Assembly (NCBI GenBank): GCA_021292165.1
Contig: CM037878.1
Location: 188,355,118-188,419,117, forward strand
Direction of reading: 5' to 3'
DNA from: Shinisaurus crocodilurus
Lineage: Eukaryota; Chordata; Lepidosauria; Squamata; Shinisauridae
DNA length: 64,000 nucleotides
Positions within the stretch are counted from its first letter, which is position 1, and the number at the start of each line of letters is the position of its first letter. Shown in pieces: positions 36,558-47,769 of the stretch. Both the position numbers and the translations under genes were made by a program. The notes under the pieces were generated by a model. The model made no database searches. It saw nothing but the letters and a program-made list of their open reading frames with translations, and was not told the origin of the DNA.

Positions 36558-37065
36558 GCATCAGCCACAGGCCTTTTCTGTTATGTTATGGCCATGTTAT
36601 GTTCTGTTTTACTATTCCTATGTTCCTAAGTATGTTGGTGGAACTTGATGTCACAAGGGAAATGCAGGATCTCATAATACTAATGTAGGGGTCAGTGGCA
36701 CTTGCAAAGGAGAGTCAGCAGGCAGGAGGAGATGCTAACCTTTCTCCTGCCTACCAATTCTCTCCTGAAAATCCCACCCTGATCCCAGCAGCTTTTAAAA
36801 ATTCTTTCCTCAGCTGGGTTCCAGAACTGGAAGTGAACCCACCTGTGGGGGGGAAAGCTTCAGCAGAGGGGGGGGGATTTGCAGTGAGAACTTGTGTGCT
36901 TAGGAAGGTGTCAATACCCTTCCTATCTTTCCCTTGTAATTGCCTTCTTGCTCAAGAATTCCCATTATCTGAGCAAACACAGGATTGGGGCCATGTGTCT
37001 GCTGAATTAACATCCAGCTCTGTCCTGATTTGACAGTAACTGAGGATATAGAACATCTTTTTAAA

Positions 37066-37116
37066 GTTTGTATTGTAACATAAAACAATTGCGTGTATTG
37101 TTCCATTTCCCTGTTA
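37066..37116. repeat. 51-bp direct repeat, unit 1
   Basis: GTTTGTATTGTAACATAAAA onwards to CCCTGTTA. Identical over 51 bp to 38217-38267, in the same orientation and 1151 bp apart. It belongs to no family recognised here. Confidence 0.9.
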
Positions 37117-38216
37117 ATTTTATTTGGAGCTGGATAATTCAGAAAATCAACTCTGGTTAGTTTTTTGTTAGTTAGTTTGTTTTGCCAATGCTTTAAAAGA
37201 AAATATTCTGAAAATATATGCCAGCATTTCCTGAAGTTGGAGAACAGTAAACATCTTCTCAAAAGACACACATAAAGTGGGTCAGGCTGTTAGGATGCAC
37301 TCCTACTTACTTGGAAGTAAGGGCCATTAAAATAAATAGAATATGGAGTTGTTTCGGATGTGATGATAAATAGGAGTACAGGAAGTGCAATTGATTTGTT
37401 TCCTGCTCCCTGCACTTTTCCATCACATCGAAAATAGCCCTATTCTCAAATAAATGTACTTAGGATCAGAGTGTTAAATGTAAAACAGCATAAAGTAAGG
37501 GAGAAGATACCACAGTTGATATGTTAAGGCAGGTATCCCAGGACAGGTAAGTATCCCAAGGTAGATAAGTAACATGTTTCACATCATATTAGAAACCAGT
37601 GTCACATCTGAAATCAGGAGATAAAAACTCCTAAATTATTTCAGACTAATATACATCACTAAAGAATTGCAGAAACACAAATAACTTTTAATTTGACTTT
37701 AAACTTAATAAACTTGAAAAAATTTTTTAGAGATGTACAAATGTATGAAGTTCAGTAATAAATAATTGTAATGCCTTTGGCTACTCGTATGCTGAAAACT
37801 TTTTAATCAAGTTTTTTCTTTTGCACAAGACACATCTTATAAGAAAGTATTTTCCAAACAACCAGACACTAAAATATTATTTTAAACCTGAACATAGTGG
37901 CACAAAAGATACAGGAATCTCTTGGGTCAAATAACAACATACACAAAACATTTTAAACCTAATCAGCATAACAGAAGGAAAATCCATTAAATATTTTATC
38001 CAATTTTGCAGCAGACTATGCATTACCTAACCAATTTTAAATTGGTATGGTCTCTAAACATTTCCTTTATTCCATTTATTCTTGAAAATGTCATCTACAT
38101 ATATAATGTGTTTATTACTAAAAACATTGATATAAACAAAAGTCAAAACCCAAAGAGTAAAATATATTAAGTTGAGAGTTTTATATATTTCAGTAGTGTT
38201 TCATATTTATGTGGTG

Positions 38217-38267
38217 GTTTGTATTGTAACATAAAACAATTGCGTGTATTGTTCCATTTCCCTGTTA
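38217..38267. repeat. 51-bp direct repeat, unit 2
   Basis: Perfect second copy of 37066-37116. Immediately after it comes GAAACCAGTG, which together with the preceding TTA also matches 37586-37598, suggesting a patch copied from two nearby places. Confidence 0.9.
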
Positions 38268-39366
38268 GAAACCAGTGAATTCTTCTAAAGATCAGTTTTG
38301 TAAACTGGTTTACACTCATAAATAAAGCATTTCAATTAGATTTATTTAGGACTGTAAAATAAGATAAAGTACTTGTACATATATCCTATTTGTTCCTGCA
38401 TTTACTATTGGGAAAAAGTGTTTCTGGGTTGTTAGGGAAATCTCTCCTCAAATGTGATCTTTCTTTAAAGTAAGAGATTATGGCTGTGATCCTTTACTCA
38501 GTGGGGCTTAATTCTGAGTAGTCATGTATAGGATTCTACTGTTAGCCCTCAAACACAAAGTTTACTGCATTATAAGATTAAACTGAAGTTAACTTAAAAT
38601 GAATGCAGCCACAATTAGTTCACTATGCCAACAAAGGCGCACATTTGTTACTCTGTTCAATATTAATTACACATCTTATTTTAAATGTTACACACTATAC
38701 AGTGGTGACAAACCTGGCTTTTTAAGTACAACCTGGTCATGATTTCTTAAACAGTGCAATGCCTCTTTCACACACAATAAAAGCAGCACAGTTTTAAAAC
38801 TCTGATTATAGTGACATCTGCAAGCCCAACAAGCAGCAGGAACAACAGATACATCTGGGCAACAGAAGTTCCCTTTCAGCACCTGAGACAGCACTCTAAA
38901 ATCTGGCTATATTCCCTTCAGTATGCTTCAGCATGCTGACTGCTCTGCTGCCAATCAACTGAACAGCCACATCCAAGTTCAATATGGCACACCCAAGCCA
39001 ACCATTATACTGGCTTTTTCTGCTGCATTACAATTTCTCAAATCAACAAGAGGTCCTTGCCCAGCAGATAAGTGCAGCTTCATAAAATATTTTTGGAGGA
39101 AGTACAGTATATAACAGGCTCAGGGACACCTCGGACAAAAAATACCCAGGGTTAGCAATGGATTCCTCTCCTCTGTTTATTTCAAGTACATGCAGAAACT
39201 TTCAACCAGGTGAAGGAGATAAGTCTGGCTTGTTACTACTACTAAGAGTCTTTCATTACCAGCCATGTAATGTCCTGCTGAAAGGGCCAACCCCCCTCCA
39301 CCTAATACCCCCTTGAGTCTAGGGTAATCATCAAAACCAAGATTGAGAATAAAACAAAAATCCTTA

Positions 39367-39609
<243 letters not shown>

Positions 39610-39623
39610 TCACCCATACACAG

Positions 39624-39852
39624 GGCCAAAACAGACATTACTTTAAATCTGTGTCTAGCGGCAATGGTGTTTTTTGTTTTTCATTTTTACTTTAAAGAAG
39701 GTGCAGGGAGCCTGATCTGGATCTTAAATGCCTCCCAGCATCCCCCACTCTAGGGTCCAAATCCGGATCAGGGCCCCTACATCTACTCTAGAGGAAAGGG
39801 AAAAAAGGATGTAGCTGCTAGACACAGATTTAAGGTAATGTCTACTTTGGCC
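39624..39852. mobile_element. Palindromic element with 5-bp TSD, copy 3, in GABRB3 intron 2
   Basis: TIRs GGCCAAAACAGACATTACTT and AAGGTAATGTCTACTTTGGCC (read to 39852). Flanked by CACAG at 39619-39623 and 39853-39857. 229 bp, non-coding. Same family as 35491-35693. Confidence 0.75.
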
Positions 39853-39891
39853 CACAGAATCAAGGACAGACAGAAACATGCAACCCACAGA

Positions 39892-39896
<5 letters not shown>

Positions 39897-39925
<29 letters not shown>
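39897..39925. repeat. (GA)n microsatellite
   Basis: Uninterrupted AG repeat about 30 bp upstream (plus-strand coordinates) of the exon 2 donor site. On the transcript it is a CU run just after the 5' splice site. Confidence 0.9.
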
Positions 39926-39927
<2 letters not shown>

Positions 39928-39953
39928 AAAGCACCCTACAGAGGACCTCTCAC

Positions 39954-40045
39954 CTCCAAAATCCGGTCTGAGGCGAATGTCGTAGCCTTTCAACAATTTA
40001 TCCACAGTTTCTTTCACGAAGGACATGTTCCCAGGATCGTTCACA
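39954..40045 (-). CDS. GABRB3: GABA-A receptor beta-3 subunit, coding exon 2
   Basis: A 92-bp exon with acceptor TTTTTTCCCCACAG and donor GTGAGAGG. It completes the serine codon split from exon 1 and reads [20 protein letters not shown] followed by [11 protein letters not shown]. It encodes the mature N-terminus, including the alpha-helix at the top of the extracellular domain and the conserved sequon Asn-Met-Ser. The sequence separates beta-3 from beta-1 and beta-2. The exon ends in phase 1 and joins exon 3 without a gap. Confidence 0.95.
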
Positions 40046-40618
<573 letters not shown>

Positions 40619-40688
40619 TCAGGAGGAGAGCGACTGAGGAGAGCTTCCCCACCCCACCCCCACCCGCCCCACTAGCGCGCGCGCACGC

Positions 40689-40722
40689 ACACACACACAA
40701 CACACACACACACACACACACA
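40689..40722. repeat. (CA)n microsatellite in the GABRB3 upstream region
   Basis: CACACACACA with one AA interruption, about 235 bp upstream of the start codon. Likely polymorphic in length. Confidence 0.9.
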
Positions 40723-41050
40723 GAGAGACTCGAGGAGGAGCCCACCCGCTCGCCGGCCTCGCCCGGGCAAGGAGCGCTCTGCGCTGCGCTTGCCGCTCAG
40801 GGCACTGGCGAGCCGCGGTGGCGGCCGTGGGGCTTCAAGGGGCGCCTCCTCCTCCGCCTCCCCCGAGGAGACGCTTGCCGGCTCTGGACGGCGTCCATGC
40901 CACGGAGGCGCCCCAGAACCCTTATGTCCGGACGCCTTTTGGCCCGGCTGCAGCCAGCCACCTCAGGAACCAGCAGCAGCAGCCTTTTTTCTTCCCCCCA
41001 CCTCCCGCTGCTCCTGGACGCCCTCGCCGCTACTGCGTGCCTCCACCGAG

Positions 41051-41077
<27 letters not shown>
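41051..41077. repeat. (GCT)9 trinucleotide repeat in the CpG island
   Basis: Nine perfect GCT units on the plus strand, which are AGC (CAG-type) units on the strand transcribed for GABRB3, about 600 bp upstream of the ATG. Confidence 0.95.
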
Positions 41078-41081
<4 letters not shown>

Positions 41082-41470
41082 GCGACAGCGCCAATTTCGT
41101 TGTGCGCACTCAGGCGCGAGCCAGGCGCGCGGGGCTAGCGCGGGCGGCAGCCACAGGTGAAGCTTCTACCGAGGCGCTAATGAAAGCGCTCGGGGAGGGG
41201 GCCGCCCCTTCCCCGCGCTCCCAAGCAGGGGCGTGCGGGGTGGGAGATGGAGCGAGTGAGGGGGCGAGGCGCTGCTGGGCCCCGGGAGGACGGGGGACCC
41301 GCCTGCAGCACTGACTTCTTCCTGGCCTTGCTGGGGGTGGCGATTGTGACACAGACCACTCGAAAGGCGCGTGGAGTTGCCCTCCGCGCACTCACGTGGG
41401 CCTTGGAGTGTGGGCTCCTGGAGACACGCGATGGTGGGCTGCAGAATTTTGTCACAATCAGCTGCTTCTT

Positions 41471-42420
41471 AGCCTCTGCTGGAATGTTTCTTTCCTCCCT
41501 CCCTCTTACCCTGCTTTACTCAGAGGCTCCAGGCTGCTCACAATAATAAACCCACCGTAAAACAGCAATCATTCCACCCCTCCTTTCCTCCAGTGGGGCA
41601 GTAAGGTAGTGTTAGACTCTGACCTTCATGGATTTATCCCCCTCGCTAAAGGGGGAAATATTACTAAACTTACTTTAAAAAATATAATGTGGTAAGCCAG
41701 CCCTGTTGTGTTTGTGGTCCCTCCTGCTCATGCTGCTGAGTGGGGCCCTGGACCTCTGCCCCCAAAGTCCTGTCCTGATAGCACCACTGCCTTCTCCTAC
41801 CTTCATATTCCCCCTCCTTTGAGGAATGGTGGTGGTGGCAGCGGGCACACACATTTGTCTGGGCAGGGGCATTGCTAGGCAAGTTAAAGATTCAGGGCCC
41901 AGGCCTATAGGTTCCCTGCACCAGGGATGGACATCAGCAGGGGGAGGGGAGTCTACATGCATAGAGATCTACATGGATGGATAGGCTTTCCACCTGCAGA
42001 TGTCCGAGGGGTGAGGGGTGGAGAGCCCCTCTGCAGAGCCCTTTTCAAATATGCAACACAGGAAGGGGACCATGGAGTTCTATTTTTTTTAAAAAAAAAA
42101 AAAAGTTTAAGTAGCGGGGAAACATCCAGATCAGGATAGCAGCACTTGGGGAGGTGGGTTTTTTTTTTTTTAACCCTTCTGCACCATGGTCTGGATGAAA
42201 ATTACCCTCCCAAAGCTGCTATTTGGCACAGGAGGGAAATTGGCTGCCATTGGCATGATTAGATTTAAACTGTAACCTTAAGCTCAGTGTTGTGTATGAA
42301 CAACTGGCCATGAGTAAGTGACAGTATGCATATCACGCTGGTTACTTCACCTTGTGGCCACTATAGTCATTGGCACTGGCGTGTCTTATGCATCAGTGCC
42401 GGCGGTAATGCAAGACATTT
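41471..42420. other. Region upstream of GABRB3, no gene
   Basis: Returns to average composition. A hAT-like end motif (CAGGGGCATTGCTAGGC) starts at about 41868 and resembles 2020-2060 inside the first hAT copy (GCAGGGTCATTGCTAGGT), but a right end was not resolved. Poly(T)/poly(A) runs lie near 42080-42170. Confidence 0.45.
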
Positions 42421-44480
42421 TGGCTTGTCAGGTTTATTTATTTAATTTATTTATTTACAACATTTATATACCACTGTACGTCTAAACAGATTCTGGAGAG
42501 CTGAACAATAAAAGATAAAAAGAATAAAACAATCATAAAATTTTGTTTTTAAAAACAGAGTACCAATAAAAACTGTGACTGGTCAATCAAGAAAGTTTCT
42601 TGAAATAAAGATGTTTTCAGGAGGCACCAAAAGCAACACAATTGTTGGTGTCTGCCTGACCTCCATAGGCAGGGAATTCAAGAGAAAGGGGACCACCACA
42701 CTGAAGGCTCCTCTCAGGGGGAGTCCAATCGGGCCATAGGTTGAACCACCAGGAACATGCTATCTGATGACCTCAGTGACCAGGCAAGTTGATAAGATGT
42801 TATCTTGGGTATCCTGGTCCCAAGTTGTTAAGGGCTTTGTACACAAGTACCAGAACCTTAAACCTGGCCCAGTAGTGAAAAGGCCGCCAGTGCAGTTCCC
42901 TTAGCAAAGGAGTTGCGCCGCGCGCTGAAAAAGGGGCAGCTCCCAAGAACAGCCAAGCTGCTGCATTCTGCACTAGCTCCAGCTTCCGGACCAGCCGTAA
43001 GGGCAGCCTCACATAGAGTGCATTGCAGTAATTCAGTCTTGAGTTTACCAGTACCTGTACCCCTGTGGCCATAGCTGGCGAACCAATCAATTATGGTAAA
43101 AGATATCAGGGATGTTGAAGAGTCCTTGGTCTCGAGTCACGAGTCTTTGGACCCGAGTCTCGAGTCCGAGTCCTTGGTCCAAAACGGTGACTCACGAGTC
43201 ACGAGTCCTGAGTCACTCCCAAAACTGACTCCACGAGTCCCTATTAAAATCAATGGGGTTTCCCCCCAACAAAATAAGGCTACTTCAGATGTGTGGCTTA
43301 AATAAATTCTAGGCACAAGTGTGCCTTTTTATTTCAAAACTCTGCAACTGATTTTGGCAAGAACAGACCAGGCAGACAAATTCAAAATAACCAGGCAGGC
43401 AGAGGAGGCAGGGAACCCCAAAGCAGGCAGGCAGAGGCCTTTGTCTTGGACAATTCAACTGCTGAACAGGTCAAGAAGAGACCAGGCAGGCAGAGGAGGC
43501 TGGGAACCCCAAACAGGCAGGCAGAGGCAGCCAAACCCAAAATGTCTGACCCTAACCCAAACCCCCCACAAGAACACATCAATCAAAATAAATCTCAACA
43601 CATCGTTGGGGCTGTGCTCCTGGTAGCTGTCCATAGTGGCTGAGCAGCGGCGCACCTCGCTTCCATGCGCTCTTCACCGGTGATCGCGCTCCTTCTGGCA
43701 CAGCCAGAAGACTCGTCAACAGCCCAGGGATGTTGACGAGTCCTTGGTCTCGAGTCCCGAGTCGAGTCTCGAGTCCCATTAAAAATATTGGGACTCGAGT
43801 CCGAGTCGAGTCAGAGGGGGGACTCAGTCCGACTCACGAGTCAAGTCCGAGTCCCCATCCCTGAAAGATATTCTGAGCTGCCATGGCCACTTGGGCTTCC
43901 AGCAACAATGATTAATCTAGCAGCACCCGCAGACTACAGAAATGATCTTTCAAAGGGAGTGCAACACCATCCAGAACAGGCAATGAGACTATCTCCCAAA
44001 CTCGGGAACCACCCACAGGGCTTCCATCTTGGCAGGATTCAACCTCAGTTTATAGGTCCTCATCCAGCCCATCACTGAGTTCAGGCACTGATCCAGGACT
44101 TGCACAGCCTCTCCTGAGTCCTGATTCAGTTGTCACAGGGAGATAGAGCTGTGTCTCAGTGTACTGATGGCACTTGGCTCCAAATCCCTTAATGACTGCT
44201 TGGCTTCATATAGATGTTTAAAAAACATTGGGGACAAGATTTTACCCTGTGGAACCCCATAGCTCAATTGCCATGGGTTCGAGGAATGGTCACCCAATGT
44301 TACTCTCTGAAATCAACCCCACAGGTAACACCAGAACCACTGTAACACAGTGCCTCCAATACCCAGCCCATGGAGTTGTTCCAGGAGAATACCATGGTCG
44401 ATGGCATCAAAAGCCAGTGAGAGTTGAAGTAGAATAAACAGTTTCAAATCCAAAAACTCTTCCTCCCCATTCCTGAGATA
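42421..44480 (-). mobile_element. LINE (CR1/L2 superfamily), antisense, interrupted by a hAT-like insertion
   Basis: Antisense reading gives the C-terminal RT region of a vertebrate non-LTR element: NSRLNYCNALYVRLPLRLVR, then LVQNAAAWLFLGAAP, TPLLRELHWRP and YKALNNLGPGY (42800-43090). Upstream RT remnants lie at 43880-44450. The 3' end is on the left with a TTTATT-rich tail at about 42431-42465. Stops and frameshifts occur throughout, so it is inactive. The element at 43107-43863 is inserted into it with an 8-bp duplication. The same family is at 49345-50720. Confidence 0.8.
43107..43863. mobile_element. hAT-like non-autonomous element with GAGTC/GACTC-iterated ends, copy 1
   Basis: Bounded by CAGGGATG and CATCCCTG and flanked by the perfect duplication AAAGATAT at 43099-43106 and 43864-43871, which falls within the LINE. 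The outer 120 bp or so on each side consist largely of the pentamer GAGTC and its complement GACTC (for example GAGTCTCGAGTCCGAGTCC). The centre is unrelated, with a tandem AGGCAGGCAGAGG-type motif and no clear transposase frame. A second start-like motif CAGGGATGTTGACGAGTCC occurs internally near 43726. Confidence 0.85.
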
Positions 44481-44924
44481 TAATAGTACATTAAATGATC
44501 AGGTGTTTAGTGGCATTCCAGATCTGATGCTTCCTCCTGGGGTGGCAGTTCAACCCTGCCTTGCTGGCTTGGGGTGCTTCCAGACAGAGCACTTCTATTA
44601 CTACCAATCAAAAGGCATTGTGCAACTATGTATCTTTTGTGTATCTTTTCTTCCTTAATGATATTTTTGGCAAGCAAAAAGATGGAAGAAGTGGTGGTGG
44701 TGGTGGTGATGGTCAGGAAACAAAGGAGGGCTGCAAATTGAAGATGACATCATTTAGAGCCCGGTAATAAAAATTCCATAAATGAAGCATAAATGATTGC
44801 ACAATTAAAGCTTCATCTGGAAGCAACTCTGGAATAAAGCTCAGCTAAGATTTGACTGCCCTGGCTTCATTGATCCAGCCTTCCACATATTGTGCATCTC
44901 AAAAAGGGTATTGTAGAACTGGAA
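44481..44924. other. Upstream region, (GGT)n run, no gene
   Basis: A short (GGT)n run lies at about 44691-44709. Otherwise unassigned sequence between two LINE copies. Confidence 0.45.
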
Positions 44925-45187
44925 ATGATGATGAACAGGGCAACCAAAAAGATCAAAAGGCTGGAGCAACTCCCTGTGAGGAAAGATCTGAAGCTTTTTA
45001 GCTTAGAAAAAAGGCAAATAAGGGGGACATGATAAAGGTGTGCAAAATTATACTTGGTTTGGAAAGAGTGGATAGGGAGAAGGTTTTTCTCCCTTTCTCA
45101 TAACAGTAGAGCCTGGTGGCAACCCAATGAAGCTTGATAGCGGGAGATTCAGGACAGATAAAAGGAAGTACTTCTTTACACAGTGGC

Positions 45188-45595
45188 TAGGGATGTAAGG
45201 ATTATGTTGAATCCATTCTGTCTGTGTCACAGACTCGCATGGATTGTCAGGTGTCTTTCATTCTGTCATCTAATCATTGATGGAATTGTGTTTGTTTTTT
45301 AACCAGAATTTCATTCTATGTGCTAATTCACATTAGTGATCATTCGCATTAGTGCTCCTTCGCATCAGCGCAAGTGTGCATTAGTGCTAATGTGGTAATG
45401 TGCTCTGGTTAACTTGAATTAGCACTAATGCAAATTAGTTCAACCCCACCTCCAGTGAAAAACTGGTCAGCAAGTCTGTGGAATCTGCGTGACTAGGAGA
45501 AAGCTGGTCCGCTGCAGAATCCAATGGTCAGATTCATAGACATCTAAAGTCATTTGAATCCATTGCAGATGTCTCCAGATCCCTGTAGAACACAT
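45188..45595. mobile_element. Probable hAT-like insertion inside the LINE
   Basis: Breaks the LINE between ACACAGTG and ACACATAGC. It begins TAGGGATGTAAGG and ends CAGATCCCTG, ends resembling the hAT consensus. The target duplication is not clear. Its centre repeats GCATTAGTGC/AATTAGCACTAATG motifs (about 45315-45430). Confidence 0.45.
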
Positions 45596-45856
45596 AGCTA
45601 AACTATGGAATTTGCCACCGCCTTGGCTGGCTTTAAAAGATTATTAACAAATGTATGGAGGATAAGGCTATCAATAGCTACTAGTCACGATGGCTATAGG
45701 CTACCTCCAGTATCAGGGCCAGTATGCCTATGTACTCCAGTTGCTGGGGAACATGGACGAGAGGGTGCCGTTGTTGAACTCATGTCCTGTTTGTGTGATT
45801 CCCATGGGCATCCGGTTAGCCACTGTGGGTACAGAATGCTGGACTAGATGGGCTTT

Positions 45857-46011
45857 TCATAGATTTCATAGATCATAGAGTTGGAAGGAGCCTACAAGGC
45901 CATCGAGTCCAACCCCCTGCTCAATGCAGGAAACTAGAGGAGGGGTCTCCCATCCAAGTAATAACCAGGCCTGACCACTGCTTAGCTTTCCACGCTCAGA
46001 CAAGCTGAGCC
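45857..46011 (-). repeat. 5S rRNA-derived SINE, antisense, nested in LINE
   Basis: CATAGATTTCATAGATCATA, TCGAGTCCAACCCCCTGC, CCAAGTAATAACCAGGCC, GCTTAGCTTTCCACGCTC. It sits between GGACTAGATGGGC and CCAGCATGGCTC, both from the host LINE. No target duplication is evident; a few LINE bases seem lost. Confidence 0.85.
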
Positions 46012-46045
46012 ATCCAGCATGGCTCTTCTCATGTTCATGCATATT

Positions 46046-47203
46046 CAGCTTCCTCTGTAAATTCTACAACGCATTGTTTCTTGAAGTGATTTTTTTATTT
46101 TAAAAATAAGATTATCTTATTAAGGAAATATGCATCATCAGACACTGTGACATCAGACATCATCAGAGTAATGCCCTATATAGGCAAATTGGAAGGAAAT
46201 GTAAGGTGTGAACAAATCAACACTTGTGTAAAATCTGTTATATTTATCTAATTAAGGTTATTTCTCCCATTTAGCTTTGCTGTGAAATTTCTGTCTGTTC
46301 ACAGATAGTCCATGAGAGGGAGGAATTAATTTATTATTGATATGGAACATTTGCTTGCTTCTATAGATTCTTATTTCCATGTAATGCTTTACAAATTTGA
46401 AATGGTCATAATGTATTACCATAAATATTCTTTGAACACAAGATGGTATGCAGCTTCAAGACTGCAGTCTGTGGAAAAATATGTGGAATCATACTAGAAG
46501 CCACCCAGATGTTAATTTATTTTATTTGTTAAAAATTATTTTAGACCACCTTTAAGAATAAAACCCTCTGAGAGGATTTTTATTTATGGAAACTAAATCT
46601 TGCTACTTCATAATCCCAGCTGGCTACTTCACATTTCCAGGTTTCCCACCCTCTTTTGACAAGCTGCATCAAATTTATCAGGGTGGTGGTGAGTTAAAGG
46701 CAGTTTGGGGTTCAAGAAAATTTTAAAAAGCATAGCCTGTAATTTCAGGGAGAGGAAGTGCACAACAAGTGTGCCATTACAGATTTCAGTGGTAAAGTGA
46801 AAAAATATACGGTGGGTGGCAAGAGTCTCCAAAAGAATGAAAACCTGTATATTGACTATTGAATAATATTGACTATTGTATAGTCAATATTAAATTGCAA
46901 AAAAAGAAAAGGGAAAAAAGGTGTCTTTTAATAGCATTTGTTCTTGTTGCTTTTGGGGCGGGTTATTTTGCTTTTTTTTAGTATCTCAAAGTCATAACAA
47001 TGTTATCAATAAAGGTCAAATCCTTTTAAGCAAAAGGATTTGTGTTTCTGGCTTGCCTTCTTGGTATTAGACCAATTTAGGTTGTAAATGCACCTATGCA
47101 CACTCACCCAAGAGTAAGACCAATTGAACACAGTGGAACTTACTTCTGAATAACTCCCAGGTGCGACTTAACTCTGAGTAAACCTGTTTAGGATTGCACA
47201 CGT
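46046..47203. other. Upstream region, nothing recognised
   Basis: AT-rich, no gene. A short foldback lies near 46850-46893 (TATTGACTATTG / TATAGTCAATA). A degraded hairpin-type repeat lies at about 47095-47195. Confidence 0.45.
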
Positions 47204-47541
47204 TGTTTGCCATGGTTCAGGTTGAACTGGGGAAAAGCCAGGTAAGTGTGTAATGTACCTGATTTCAGTCTAAATTGCATCCGGTGCCAAGGAAGTGTTA
47301 ACCCTCTGGTTTGTCCTTCTCTTCATGCCTCTGATTATCCAACTTTTCAAAAAAATATAAAGTGGCATATGTACATTCACCTTACATCCTCCCACCTAAA
47401 CAAAAATCAAAAACATTTTGAAACCATTTGCAGAAGCAACCTGGAGACTACAGGAAAGTGCTATGGTGGTGAGGGCATTAGTCAATAGACGTCTACCATA
47501 GCTGGCTTTTCTCCATTTCAATCTGAACCATGGCAAACCAT
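47204..47541. mobile_element. DNA element with 35-bp inverted ends
   Basis: The left end TTTGCCATGGTTCAGGTTGA continues GGGGAAAAGCCAGG. The right end is its complement: CTGGCTTTTCTCC, then TTTCAATCTGAACCATGGC and AAA. 338 bp with no ORF. The superfamily is unclear because no target duplication could be settled. Confidence 0.65.
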
Positions 47542-47769
47542 CCCCACCCCGCCACCCACCAGAGTGTTTTTAAGTCAGTGATGTTATTGTCAAACTGCCT
47601 CTGGCCCTCTTAAAATGTTATGCCTGTGTTCACCTTTTCCTTATAAAGGGTATAATCCAGCCAAAGTAAGCCCTGTTAAATCCCTTTGATTTCAAATGGG
47701 AGGGAGCTAAGCACATGTTTTAAGAACCTTTGATTTGAAAGGGTGTGTTAAAGAGCTTAGCTGTCTTTT

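Larger units (their letters stand above)
44925..46045 (+). mobile_element. CR1/L2-type LINE 3' region, sense, with nested insertions
   Basis: Typical 3' part of a reptile LINE: GGAAAGAGTGGATAGGGAG, GGAGATTCAGGACAGATAAA, AGTACTTCTTTACACAGTG, then after an interruption CTATGGAATTTGCCACCG, AAGGCTATCAATAGCTACTA, GTTGCTGGGGAACATGG and ATGCTGGACTAGATGGGC, ending CCAGCATGGCTCTTCTCATG. It is interrupted by a hAT-like segment at 45188-45595 and a SINE at 45857-46011. The same sequence is found antisense at 50807-51230. Confidence 0.8.

Noticed and set aside
40790..41314. Overlapping open frames on both strands upstream of GABRB3
   Set aside because: High GC removes stop codons; poly-Ala/Leu stretches come from (GCT)9. 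No homology recognised.
42800..43090. Possible host gene with a leucine-rich C-terminus
   Set aside because: The sequence is the C-terminal RT region of a CR1/L2-type LINE, repeated at 49703-49936.
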